Shown piece after piece: positions 35,501 through 47,297 of a DNA stretch of 64,000 nucleotides. Source of the DNA: Leucocoprinus leucothites (lineage: Eukaryota > Basidiomycota > Agaricomycetes > Agaricales > Agaricaceae); contig JAACJO010000003.1 in assembly GCA_013368445.1 (NCBI GenBank), positions 1,984,001-2,048,000 on the forward strand, given 5' to 3'. A model generated the notes under the pieces. The model saw only the letters and a list, made by a program, of their open reading frames with translations. It ran no database searches and was not told where the DNA came from. How positions within the stretch are numbered: the first letter of the stretch is position 1; each line of letters opens with the position of its first letter. A program made the translations under genes and the position numbers.

Positions 35501-36843
35501 GGAGGCCAACGGAGTGTGCCATCGCGATAAGGTGTAGAACAGCGTTGGTTGAACCACCGAGGATCATAGTTAGCACCTGTTCAGGTAATGAATATGAATA
35601 TTTGTTGGTAGACAAATCAAGAATACCATGGCGTTTTCGAAAGCGGAGCGCGTCATGATATCACGCGGTAAAATGTTATTTTCGAGGAGATTGTACATGG
35701 TTGCACCGACAGCAGCACATTCGTCGTGCTTTTCTTTCGATTCTGCGGGGAAGGAAGAAGATCCCGGAAGCGTCATTCCAAGGGCTTCAGCAGCACTGGC
35801 CATAGTATTTGCGGTATACATCTAGATGGTGGCGTGAGTGGTACGGAAATGACATAACGGAGGAGGAGCAGACATACGCCACCGCATGCTCCGGGACCTG
35901 GACAGGCATGGCGTACGGTATTGTAGCGTTCCTTTTCTGCTTGAGGTGTTTTACCATCCGCAAGGAACTTGCCATATGATTGGAAAGCGGAGACGATGTC
36001 GAGTTGAGGGGCGCCTTCACATGAGCCGGCACGTATGGTGCCTCCGTATACCATAAGGCCAGGGCGGTTCAATCGACCCACTAGGAAACGGAAATGGTCA
36101 TTGAGTGGCGGGATCGAATGACAGGAGAATCCAGGGATGGACGTGATAATAGAAGAATGAGATTCGGTATGCGGAATTGAGTCAGGGAATAATGATACTG
36201 ACGAGCCATCAGAACACCAGGCATGTTCTTGTCGCAACCAGGTACGACAACCATTCCGTCGAGGTGATGGCCACCAGCGGCGGTTTCGACAGAATCGGCT
36301 ATAAGGTCGCGGGATTGTAAAGAGTAGGACATTCCGTGGGTTCCCATGCTGATAGCGTCGCTGACACCGACAGTACCGAATTGGTAGCCGATGAGGTTGG
36401 CATTTTGGAGTGAGGCTTTGATTTCTTGGCCAAGACCTAAAAGGTGTTTGTTGCATCTGAAGGGAGAAGAGTTAATGGAGTATTCGGAATTTTAAAGAGA
36501 GTGTGATATAATGCGCACGGGTTTCCCTCATACCTATGAGCATGAGCTATGAATAGGAACGGAAGAGCGGATAAATGACGTACCAAACACTTGCGACACC
36601 AACCATGGCTTTTTGGAAATCAGCGTCGGTAGTGATGCCATCGGTCGCGTAGAGCATAGCCTAGTTGCGGGTTGCGGGTCAACACAAAGCGGCATGAAAA
36701 CGCGGAACACTTGCCTGGCTCGCGCCCTGGTCCTTGGGTTGAGTGACAAGTCTGCTATGTCTATTCAAGACAGCATCACCGCGAGCAACAGCGGCCGAGG
36801 AAAAGGCCCTCGTCGCGAGGCGGCATTGGATGGCTGGTCGCAT
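32546..36843 (-). CDS. ILV3: Dihydroxy-acid dehydratase (branched-chain amino-acid synthesis)
   Basis: Ten exons: 36843-36715, 36660-36584, 36456-36203, 36080-35878, 35821-35627, 35576-35387, 35328-35151, 34524-34331, 33314-33221, 32798-32546; 588 aa with all phases closing. It starts with a mitochondrial-type leader ([21 protein letters not shown]). Iron-sulphur ligands lie in [21 protein letters not shown] and [17 protein letters not shown]; further blocks are [28 protein letters not shown] and [23 protein letters not shown]. The enzyme makes the 2-keto precursors of valine, isoleucine and leucine in mitochondria. Its first intron has a GC donor (gcaagt). Introns 7, 8 and 9 are 626, 1016 and 422 nt, unlike the 44-135 nt of the others. 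It shares a 440-nt divergent promoter with the septin-like fusion gene. Confidence 0.95.
33375..33402 (+). repeat. TG-rich dinucleotide tract in a DHAD intron
   Basis: An imperfect (TG)n/(GCGTGTGTG) run lies in the 1016-nt intron of the dihydroxy-acid dehydratase gene, close to its 3' end in the transcribed direction. Confidence 0.7.
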
Positions 36844-37283
36844 TGTTAGGTGGGAGAAAAGAAAAAAAAAGAGGGGAGGAAATAATAATAATTTTGTAGA
36901 ATGATCCGTCTGGCCGGCGACGGAGATGGGCCGGAGTTGATGGCTTCGATTACGTACGGCAGGTTGCCATCTGTGCTTTTCTTAGCCCCGTTACATGCGC
37001 CCAAAAGGCGCATGCCGACCGCTCCCACGATGGAAGTACCCTGTGGGCGAGTGGGGGCGGACGAGGCGGGCTCGGGATTGGTGAGGAGGAAGGGTGTGGG
37101 CGGGGGAAAGAGGTGATATCGGGAGTCGGGGTGGTGAGAGGACGGGGAAGGGAACCGAGGGCATGATGATATGGGGGTGGAGGGTAACAAGTTCCGATTG
37201 GTTCGGTCAGAATCAGGGATTGGCATGATTTAATCCTGGATTGCCCGCATAAGCCAAGGGCAGTCGCTTGTCGACCTCCTTCC
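36844..37283. promoter_or_regulatory. Divergent promoter between ILV3 and the septin-like fusion gene
   Basis: The start codons at 36843 (-) and 37284 (+) are 440 nt apart. A 50-nt A/G-rich run near 36850-36900 (T/C-rich in the ILV3 direction) immediately precedes the ILV3 start and looks like its pyrimidine-rich leader. No other element stands out. Confidence 0.5.
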
Positions 37284-40200
37284 ATGAACACGCAAGAGGG
37301 AGAGCTCTGCCGCCCAGAATTCACGCTGCTCGTTGCTGGCAACCGCGGAGGTCTGTATATTGCTGCTCGATGTGCTCGGTGCTGACGGATATTCAGGCAA
37401 AACTTCCTTTCTGCGGCTGCTGCTCGACACCTGCGACATCGCTCCCTCAAATGGAAAGGACCAGCTCGCCTCGGTCGCAAAGTTTGTCCACGGCAGCGCT
37501 GGTCATACCGCCTTTTTCAGGACTACTTCCCTCCACATCCTCCCCGATCCCGGCCCGCCCCTCGCTCTCACCCTCATCGACTCTCCCTCTCTCGACTTTA
37601 CCGATGACCAGGCTACAGAGCGCACCATCGCAGAGACTATCCGCCTCGTCGACCACCGCTTTCTCGAAGGCCTTGAAGACGTGAGCGCTCTGTTCTTTTC
37701 TTTCTCTTTTTCTTCTTCTCTTCTCTCTTGTTCACAGCTTACTCGTTTCTACAGGACCGCAAGGCACAGTCGGGCGACCGCTATGTCCATCTGTGAGCAT
37801 ATCTCTTGTCTCTTCCTCCTCACTCCTACTCACGTGCCGCAGCTGTATCTACTTTCTCGACCCCGACGCGATCCTTCCGCCCCCCGCCTCCCGGCCTCCC
37901 GCCCCCGTCGTTCCCAGGACTCGCACCAACAGTTTTTCTCAACCAGACCTGGAACCCGTCATCCTGGAGCCTCCCGTGACGACAAACCCTCTCATGTTCC
38001 GCCCTGCCCTTCCCGCTGCCGACATTACCACCATTAGGCGCCTATCTGCTAGAGTTAATGTCCTCCCCGTCATCGCTCGCGCTGACCTCCTCTCCAATGA
38101 GCGTCTTGCCGCAGTCAAGCTCGCAGTTCGCCGCGATCTAGCCGACGCCGGCATAGGCTTCGGCATCTTCGATATGGACAATGCTGCCTCGGTTACCTCC
38201 AATCCTCACTCTCCCGAGGACACAAAGTTCCCCGATCCCTCTCCCAATAATAACAACAACGGTAGCAACGGTTATTCTGGAGGGCATTTGAACGGCGGAT
38301 CAAATTCAACCGCTTCCGCCACAACCTCTCCCCCAACTTCCCCTGTTTCCCCTTCCATCATGCGTCTCCCATATGCCCTCGTTTCACCCGATATTTATTC
38401 CCACAGCGAGGGCGTCCCTAGAGTCCTTCCTCAACGCCACGAGCTCATCCAGCAGTACACACCCACCCATCCCAGCACAAAAAACGCTCGCCGTGGCAAG
38501 TTTCTCAGATGCTACCGCTGGGGCAATCTTGACTGCCTCGATCCCGCCCACTCCGACTTTGTCCCACTCCGCAATGCTATTTTTCATCATATGGAGGTAT
38601 GTATCTGATTTCCCCTAATGGCGAACAACCCTGATGGCGTCTTTTTGTTTGGTTTACTCCAGACGCTGCAGAAATACACAAGAGAGTATCTATTTGAAAA
38701 ATTCAGGAATGATTTTATCCAGCTGCAGCAGCAACAGCGTCCACCTTCACGGCATTCATCTCACCAGCACCCCCATCACTCACCCCATGCCATATCTCAT
38801 CTTACACATCCTCATCCTGGAGGACACATGGGCGGCCCAATCCCATCACATCCATCTAGACCTGTCCTCGCAATAGACACACAACCACCTCCGTCCCACC
38901 ATCCACCTCCGCAAGGTCTTCATCTCCCGCCCATGGGAGCGCGCGGGGTCCCTCCGATGCCCACTTCATCGAGAGATATCCTGAGTGGTGTCAGTGACGG
39001 CAGAACGCCGGGATCGAGCAACAGTGCAAGAGGTCTGGGTCCTGGCGGCGTTGCGGCATCGGGAGATTCACCTGTTGCTTCTGCTTCGGGCAGTGGAAGA
39101 ACAGGTTCGGGCCGTACGTATTTTTACCCATTTCTGTCTGATTTCTGGCTGATGGTTGTTCTTGTCTAGGTCCTGGGCAGCTGAGCACCAACAAGCAGCG
39201 GTCAAAGAAGATTACAGTTGCATGTAACTTTTGTCGATGTGAGAAATTTTACCTCTTGTCAAACTCATTATTTTAAAACGTTTCAAACAGCACGCAAATT
39301 GAAGTGTGATGGAGGTAGACCCGCATGCGGACAATGTCTAAAACGCTCGAATCCGTGCGACTATGCACCCCAAAACAAGCGCAGGAACACCATTAGACAA
39401 CCACGTAGAGATATTCCTGGCTCAACCTCAACCTCATCACGGCCTCCTGGTGTTGGGGGAGGAGAGGAAGACGATGATAGTGCAACAGGAGGTGATTACA
39501 ACCGGGGAGAAAGCGGAAATGAAGACGGTAGATCAGAGGTTTCCATGTCACCCGAGGTCCACACCATTGCTTTATCTTCTTCCTCTGCTGCGCCCGGGAC
39601 TTCTGTCTCTGCCCCGATTTCCAGAAGGAGTTCAAATGTGGATAAGAGGGATAGAGATACGCTGTATGTTTCCCATCATTCCCTTCCTCCGATCCTCAGT
39701 GGTGGAAGAGGGGAAAGAGATGACCTTGGCGTACCTGGCCCCTCTTCTTCGCGGCAGCCTCCATTACCACACCCACCACCGCCACCACACTCCCAACCTC
39801 CCCCTCCTCACCCGTCACAAGCACATCCTCCTCCTCCACCTCCTCCATTATCTCATCCTTCCCACCCCTCTCAACAGCACCCAGGGTACCCATCCGATCG
39901 AGATTCTCACCCGAGGCATCTCCGAGATCGTGAACCTCCGCCTCCCCTCTCAACGCACCAAAACCCTCATCAACCGCCGGCGCCACCTCCCTCATCCTCC
40001 TCTCTCGGGCCTAGCAGCAGCGGCAGTCTCGGGAGTGGTGGTAGCATTGGACCTCCACCAGGCGGACCTGGTGTGAGATCCTATTTCCCTGATAATGATC
40101 TACCACACATAGCTACGTTGTCGTTACCTGATAGATCGTCACCGTCGACGCCTGGACCGATGTCTGCGCCTTCGTTGCCACCTATTAGACCGGCTTCGGA

Positions 40201-41259
40201 GCAGCAGGCCGCATTGAGGAAGAGAGCGGCGACTGTACCTGGTAAGACGGGTGGTGGACGTGGATCGGGATCTGGACCGAAGGTTGTTGCTTGTAACTCG
40301 TGTCGAGGTGCGTATGAAACTGGTTTGGTACAAGTCGAGTACTGATAAATATCTTAATAGCACGGAAAACAAAATGTGATGGCGCTCATCCAGCTTGTGC
40401 CAGCTGTGCACGTAGACAAGTGCCTTGTCTCTACGTAAATGACACGAATGGCAATAACAGTAACAACAATGCCTCTGCTGGAGGCGGCGCAAGTCGCGAC
40501 TCCAACAACAGCACACCCTCCTCCACACTTAAAAAGCGTCGTGCATCTGCATCGGTGCACCAACAGCACTCACACCCACCGCCTTCCCACCGGGGAGCAC
40601 CACCATCATCTTCATCAGCGCATACACCCACCCGAGGAGGGTACATAAAAGATGACGATGGCTCTTCACGCTCGTTATCGCCTCCTTCATCACGTATCCT
40701 CGCTACACCTTCCACAGCCGGCGCTTCAAGTGGTGTTCCCAACGATCTGTTAGACCGTCACATGCCAATGGTTGTAGGACATCATCGCTCCTATTCCTCT
40801 TTTCGCGGCAGTGACCCCGGGCGTGGAGATCGACGAAGAGGGGGAAGCGATGATGGTATTATAGACGACAGAGATGATAGATTTTCCGATTCTCGTGATG
40901 CGGTGAAACTAGGAGCGTTAAGGGAGAGGGAGAGGGAAGATTTAAAGAGACCGCTGCCGTTGGAACATTTGGACAGGGATGTGGATATGAGGTCGCCTCA
41001 TGATACTGATTTACCGCCTATCGATGAAGGACCTCATTCACACGGGTCTCATGCTCATTCCTCACATTCAACGCATCATGGGTACTCGTTGCATTATCAT
41101 TCGCAGCATCCCTCGAGACATGATGTGGAGATGAGAGCAGCGAAGAAGATGAGGATAGAGAGTGATTCGACGGCGGCAACCGCGGCAAAGGGTTCTACTG
41201 GACATGGAAGGAGTCCTTCGGATGGAAGAGCGGCTGCGCCTGTTGGTGGTATACCCTAA
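37284..41259 (+). CDS. Septin-like GTPase fused to two Zn(II)2Cys6 DNA-binding clusters
   Basis: Eight exons: 37284-37350, 37397-37680, 37755-37792, 37843-38596, 38663-39113, 39170-39238, 39291-40307, 40361-41259; 1192 aa, every intron GT-AG and every phase closing. Residues 12-400 form a septin-like GTPase: Walker A AGNRGGKT (18-25), a switch-II position reading DSPS (84-87) where the sister gene has DTPG, LCIYFLDP, and ARAD (208-211) in the septin G4 place. The septin-type end TLQKYTREYLFEKFRNDF follows. A His/Pro/Ser-rich linker leads to zinc cluster 1 (Cys 550, 553, 560, 567, 570, 577; CX2CX6CX6CX2CX6C), then about 310 disordered residues with polyproline, then zinc cluster 2 (Cys 889, 892, 899, 906, 909, 916) and a disordered tail. 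Zinc clusters bind DNA. Two separate genes remain possible, but exon 5 alone carries both the GTPase end and the linker in one frame. Confidence 0.82.
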
Positions 41260-43256
41260 TGAACTCTGCGTGTTATGTAGTTTTTCTTCCTCTCCCGATT
41301 TTTCTCTGGTTGCTGGGGCGATTTTTTTTATTTCCTTGGATGCCCCATGTGCAGGTGCGCACAGTATTTTCATCCCATCCCCTTACTGGGTGAAGTCTCT
41401 CGATTGATGCACCTGTGGTGTTACTTCTGTCACCGCTGTCCTACCCTGTTTCTTTTTGTGTGTATCCTTGCTACTTATCCTGTCCAATCTTTTTTTCTCT
41501 TGTTTTCCGAATCTCTCAAAAGATGTAGAATATTTAAACTGCCAGTTTTGCTTGGTTGCCTCTTCCCACCCGTCCTTTTTTGTTTGCCGCCACTGCCACC
41601 AACGCCTACCTATCCCTCGCTTCATACTCATCACAGGTCCTATCGTACCCATGTATCCCCTCCTTGACTCCCTTTTCTTTCTTTCTTTCTTTCTCTTCGC
41701 ATGCAGAGTTTATTGTCACCATCGCAGGCCTCGGTTTACGTTGATCGCCTGCCGCCGCCCACCCGCCTCTCCCTCGTTCTTTATGCCAAGCACTCAATGC
41801 CCTATACCCAACTTTATGCCCCACACATCAAAATGACAAATAAACTCCAATGACTGTTGCTCGCCGTCCTCTTCCTCCTTCCTAGGCCGCTGAACATTAC
41901 CACCGCCGCTAGGGAACGGTGGCACCTCCCGCGCGTTTCTTTCTCTGGTTCCTTTTTTTTTATTTTTATTTGGTTTGATTTGGGATATATTGGGTTTTGA
42001 GATAGCTGATCTACTACATACACATAAAGTAACTTTCTTTTATCCTCGTTTCTTTTCTTTTTCTGTTTGTTTATAAGAATCAAGGAGCTGATTCTTGGTA
42101 GGTTGATCCACCCACCCACCATTTCCCTGCCTTCACCTACCCATGTGCTCCTATTCCCCTCCCTCCCCTACCCATATTCCCCCCTCTTGTGCAAAACGGC
42201 GAACGGACTGTAGCTGTATTTTGAAAGAAATTCCCTTGTTAAATATCTCCCAGTTTTTATACGAGTCGCTGTGCTCACCCTATTCATCTCTTTTTTCCTT
42301 CTTTCTCTTTCTGTTTTGGTGTTTACTTGTTTCTTTGCCTCTCCGTTTCTACATCTGATAGAGTATTCGAGCGCTTAAGCGCCTCATCAGCGATGATTCA
42401 CACGTGCAAAATATGCAGAATTGAAAACAAATGTTAAGAATCAAAAGTTTGTTTGCTTGAGAGTTCCGTTGTGATTGATTTTGTCGTTCCACTTGGTCAA
42501 GAAATAGTGGCTGTTTTGATTTCAACTTTTTCGGGTATTTGGTTCCTGACGGATGAGCGCCGCACGCAGGACCTTTTTTTGTCATCAAGAAGCAGGGGGC
42601 TGTTTATGTCATGATATTCACCCAACTCTCGCCTAATAGCGTCTTCCACACTTGTCACGTCCCCTTTATCACTTGTTAAAAACCTGGAAGCCCAGCATCT
42701 TCGGGCCCGCCCTTTTGCTTCTTTCCCGAACCAAGGCCCTGTATCTAAATCAGCCTATATATCTTGCCTTGGCTTTGGCGCTTATTCGCCTGTATTTATT
42801 CCGTGAGTTACTCAATGTGTCATTGCTGTACCCACGGTTTCTGGTTGACATGGTGCATAGCGACCAGGAGTGTTAAGCTGGCGCAAACAGTTCATACATA
42901 GCCGCTCTTTTCCAGTCTCCCCTTTGGCCCTATACCCCCACTTGTTTATTTGTCTTTTTTGACCTTTGTTTTTCCCGCGACCTGTTTCCTTGGAATTGCG
43001 GCGTCTTCCCCACACGACAACCCAACGTTTCCTCCAGAGATCCGTCTGTCTATTCTGTGTTCCTTTATTCCCTTTGTTGTTCAACTATCCCCGCGAAACA
43101 CAATCACACACGCGCGCTCATCTGGCAAATTGCATCTCTTTCCTCTCGCGCACTCCTCTCCTCGTATACCACACGCGTGTTCTTCTCGCGGCGAAACCAC
43201 CACAATCTCCACTACCTGTTGCAAAACACTAGGCGCTCGTCATCAATAATTATATC
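41260..43256. other. 2-kb pyrimidine-rich intergenic stretch
   Basis: The plus strand is strongly T/C-rich for almost 2 kb, so many open frames arise in it; none has motifs or splice support. It must contain the 3' end of the fusion gene and the promoter and leader of the next septin-like gene. A TATA-like ctatatat lies near 42764, about 490 nt before the start codon. Confidence 0.5.
41673..41693 (+). repeat. (CTTT)n microsatellite
   Basis: About five copies of CTTT/TTTC stand inside the pyrimidine-rich stretch between the two septin-like genes. Confidence 0.8.
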
Positions 43257-45729
43257 ATGTTCTCTTTCCGGCGCAAACCCAAGAAGCCCGAAGAACCGTC
43301 CCCAATCAGAACTTCTCCGTCTCTGCCAGACCTTAAGAACACGGTCCAAGGGCATATCCCTTGGCCCGAGGATCTGGTAGACGTAGCCGCTATACGGAAG
43401 CTTGAAGAAGATGAGGAAATCGATTCCGTTGCGGCCATGACTGAGACGACCCATATGGGTGGTGAAGGGACCGGAAGGCCGAGCGTCGTTGGACACCAAG
43501 GTGCGACTAGAGTATCTTTCTCGGCGGGCAGGGAACCTGTAATGTTCCATAAACCCTTTTTCCGTAACCCGGCGGATTCTTTTTCGAGGAATGGCGTACC
43601 GACATCTGCTTTTGCTTCTTCTTCCACAGGAGAGGCAGACGTTACTACTGCAGATGGTACGAAGGCTCCGATTTCGTCTTTTTATATGTCTATGGCAATC
43701 CCTCCCGAGGCACTCAATCAAATGAGGAAGAAAACATATGAAAGGAAAGAGAAGACTGAGAGTCTGACTGGGTCGCGTGTCGGACAGCGGAGGATGAAGG
43801 TTCCTCCTACGTTCAATATCATGGTGAGTCAAGGTCTTTGTCAGGCGTTACCACCTGAATGTGTTGAGGCTTTATCACTGCTACCAGGTCGTTGGAGGTA
43901 AAGGCACAGGGAAGTCATCGCTACTTCGCCTTTTGCTCGAGACAGCAGAAGTCTCTCCTTCCGCCACAAAAGAACAGCGTGCCGGACTCACGAAATTCTT
44001 GGATGATTCCACCAAGTCTACGCATGCAATCCAAACCACCTCCCTTGAAATTGCCGAGAACAGGTTCGACAGGGTCATGCTGTCTGTCATCGATACTCCA
44101 GGATTGGATTTTCAAGAAGGCAGGGAGTTGAGGTTAGAGAGACAAGTCAATGCCATCCTGAGGCACGTTGACGCTCAATATGCAGACACCATGAGCGAGG
44201 TGACTGAACCTCATTGGCTCAAGCCATTGATACCTGATCTGACGCGTACACACCCAGGAATCAAAAGTCATTCGCCAGCAAAAAGGCGATCAACACATTC
44301 ATCTGTGAGAGCTGCTTCTGAGCCAAATTGTCTTCGGCCGCTTATTTTCCTGATAGGTGCATCTACATGATCGACCCGGCGTCTGTAATCTCGACAGCGA
44401 CAAGGCGTACACTTGATGCCACCCCCACTTCGGCCCCGACGAAGACCCGCTCAGAGGCGACGATTTCCCAGTCCCACCCCCCTGAGCTGGTACCAGATAC
44501 ATCTTCAGCCGACGAGTCAGAGGAGGAAGAAGAGGACGTCCCACTGACGATGACTCCGGCAGAAATTAAAGTCATCCGCCGAATGTCGAATAGATCCAAT
44601 ATTCTCCCTGTGATTGCCCACGCCGACTCGCTAACCGATGAAAAGTTGGCAGCAGTTAAGGAAGCTGGTATGCACTTGATGTTGTCCACCTATCGAGAAC
44701 TCTGAGTTAACCTGATTGACATGCTGGCAGTGCGACGGGGATTGGCCGATGCTAAAATCGACTTTGGCGTGTTTGGTTCAGCTACCAAATTTACTCCAGA
44801 GGTGTCAAAGTCCCAGAAAGGGGTAACCGAGCTCTCAAACGGTTTTGACAATGGATCGACAAATGGACATGCCGAGAATGGAGACAGCCACGTTGTCGTT
44901 AAAGATACTGACGAGGAGAACGCGGAAGGCGAAGACGGAGAACGACAGTCTCGCCCTGTTATCAAGCTTCGCCCTCCCAGACATCGCAACCTCTCTCGTT
45001 CGCGCTCGCGCAGGAGAGATCTATCCAGTGTGGCTGAGGATGACAGCAAACCCGTTATCCCAGATATCGCCGACCCCGATAGTGTTGCCAATATTCGTTT
45101 TTCGGCGCATACATTCGCCAAAAGTGATTTCATCTCCTTGCTGCCCTTCGCGCTGATCACGCCCGAGAATAAGAAACGTCGCCGGCGCCCAAAGCCTACG
45201 TCTGGTTCGGATACCCCTACCACACCCGTTGGTGCTTCCACCGGCGCTCATACGACAGAGGATGGCCACGAGAACCAAAGTCCCCAGGCGATAGAAACCG
45301 CATTGTCACCAGTGTCGCCTGAATCAACCCAGAATCACAACGTACCGACCAAAGAGCCGTTCCTTCAAGGGCCCCCAGCAGATATGAAGGGGGTGTTTGT
45401 TCGCAAATTCAGGTGGGGAACAGTTGATGTCCTCGACCCCAAGCATTGCGACTTCGCTGCATTAAGGACCGCGATTTTATCCACCCATCTGAAGGTAGGC
45501 TTTGACTTTGATGATGATGGATCAAATCAGAGGCTGACAGGGTGACGTAGCTTCTGAAAGTACATACCCGCGAGGTTTTGTATGAGAAGTACAGAACTGA
45601 AAAGTTGCTCGCAAGACGTGCCACTCGCCAAATCTCCGAGGAGGAAAGGAAGCGGCTATTAGAAGGTACGTGGAAATTACCATGCTTCGAACGGCAACTC
45701 ACCCAAGTGTTGTAGATCTCGGAATGTGA
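43257..45729 (+). CDS. Septin-like GTPase
   Basis: Seven exons: 43257-43823, 43888-44199, 44258-44304, 44357-44667, 44731-45494, 45551-45665, 45716-45729; 709 aa. A Pro/Ser-rich N-terminal extension of about 185 residues precedes the GTPase domain: Walker A GGKGTGKS (192-199), DTPG (258-261), LCIYMIDP, AHAD in the septin AKAD position, WGTVDVLDP and the septin end LRTAILSTHLKLLKVHTREVLYEKYRTEKL with a short basic coiled-coil tail. Two disordered acidic or basic insertions interrupt the domain, so it is longer than the classical CDC3/10/11/12 septins (about 320-520 aa). Septins assemble into cortical filaments; whether this divergent type does is unknown. The three introns around the LCIY block and before the terminal helix match those of the upstream fusion gene, so the two are paralogues. 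Confidence 0.87.
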
Positions 45730-46177
45730 CACCCCCAGTGCATATAAATCGACTACCCTTACACCCCTTTGTTTATGAGCTGGCACTATATGTTTATCTT
45801 ATATATCACCCCTCTTGTTCATCTTCTCTGTTTACCCATACCCGGTGGTCTCTTGTATACTGTACATGCTTGCCTCATTTATATCTTCGATATCTCTTTG
45901 TTCTATTCGCTTGTAGTCACTTTGCTAGCCTCTGTCACTCATTGCATCCCTTCCACCTCCTGGTTCATATGGAGATTGTAATCTTTCTTTGGACATCCAA
46001 TCCTCCGCGAGGACATAACACTTCCAATAATCTTATGCTTTTCACCCGAATATGATGGCTCTTATGTTTGCGTGCTCACTACCAGTGGGACAGAAAAAAA
46101 TACCAGATCCAAGAGCGAAGGATAGCTAATACACAGAGACATCAACCTAGAAAACTTGAATTAATAATACGACTAGC
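45730..46177. other. Intergenic between converging genes
   Basis: This T-rich region holds the 3' ends of the septin-like gene (+) and the chorismate mutase gene (-). No gene is seen. Confidence 0.45.
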
Positions 46178-47297
46178 TCAGAAATCCTTCTTCCTAAGCC
46201 TCTCGATCATCTCTTCGTCCATACCATCCAAACGATGGAGGAGGTAATCAACCTAGTGGAATGGAACCTCAAACTCAAATACAGGAAGAAATGGAGTTCA
46301 CTAACCTCAACCTCCTTTGTTAAGGGAATGATGTAGCTCTCATAGAGATCCAGGACACCATCAGTGTCAATCTTTTCCCCATTCAGCTTCTTGAATCCGT
46401 TCGCTTTGGGTGCATCACCGTCTGCAGCGATATCAGGGGAGTAAGTTTCCACCTTTTTCTGGAGTCTCCCGAGAAGCTTCATCTCGACTTCCGGTTTTGT
46501 GATTAAGGCCTCTAGCTCGTCCCGATCGCGTGATTGTATGTGTGGGATGAAGGCCGCTGGGTCTTGAATGAATTTTGATTCGGAGACGAATTTACCTACC
46601 ACTCGTTAATACAGAAGAAACAATGAAAATCTAGGCTTTCGCACCGTAATGCACCCGCTTGCTGATTGCTTGCAGGACTTCAACGTCAATTGTTGCAGCA
46701 CTGCCGTAGTTACCATCGTCCTCGAATTCACCATCCCCGTAGATCCCATTCTGCCTTTTATGAGCAGCTAGCGCCAATGTTGCTCTGCGAGTTATGCGAG
46801 GAACAATGGCCCGGGTATAGAAGGAGAGAATTGAAGCATTCGCATTGATTTGATTAGGGTAGAGAATTTCAGGAAAGTATAAAGGAGGGAGGACAGGCTT
46901 TGGGAGCTCTGAGGCAGGAGTGAACGGGTACTGGTCTGGACTGTCACCAGCGTTCATTCAACATCTTGTCCAATGATCACGGAGAAAAAGAATAACGAAC
47001 CTTGTGTATCTGCGCGCTTTGGCTATCAAGATGACTCAATCAGAATTTAGGCGCCAATAGCCAGCAAGAGTGCATACCGTGGAAGATTTCGGTCTCCTTC
47101 AAGAACCAATCCAACCAACTGCCAGAGAAACCGAGTTCCTCGAGCTCTTTGAAAGCACCACGCTGGTATATCCGTGGATTATGTGCAAATTGCGCTCTCT
47201 CGATGAGAGAGAAAATGATGGTATCCTCCAGCCGAGTGAGGACGGATCGGATACGATCCAACGAGAGAGGGTCGCCTGTCATAAAGTTCTGGGACAT
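46178..47297 (-). CDS. ARO7: Chorismate mutase
   Basis: Exons 47297-47078, 47022-47001, 46940-46645, 46595-46306 and 46252-46178; 300 aa including a 22-nt second exon. The AroQ eukaryotic type is clear: [30 protein letters not shown] at the N-terminus, [15 protein letters not shown], the basic helix [45 protein letters not shown] and the C-terminal [21 protein letters not shown]. It converts chorismate to prephenate for phenylalanine and tyrosine in the cytosol; fungal enzymes are activated by Trp and inhibited by Tyr. The length agrees with the yeast protein (256 aa) plus a Gly/Asn-rich insert. The frame is open up to 47645, but the start at MSQNF fits the family. Confidence 0.95.

Noticed and set aside
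38828..39170. Separate start for an independent zinc-cluster gene (for example ATG at 38828)
   Set aside because: The exon already reads in the same frame from the septin C-terminus, and no promoter-sized gap or stop codon separates the parts; kept only as the alternative to the fusion.
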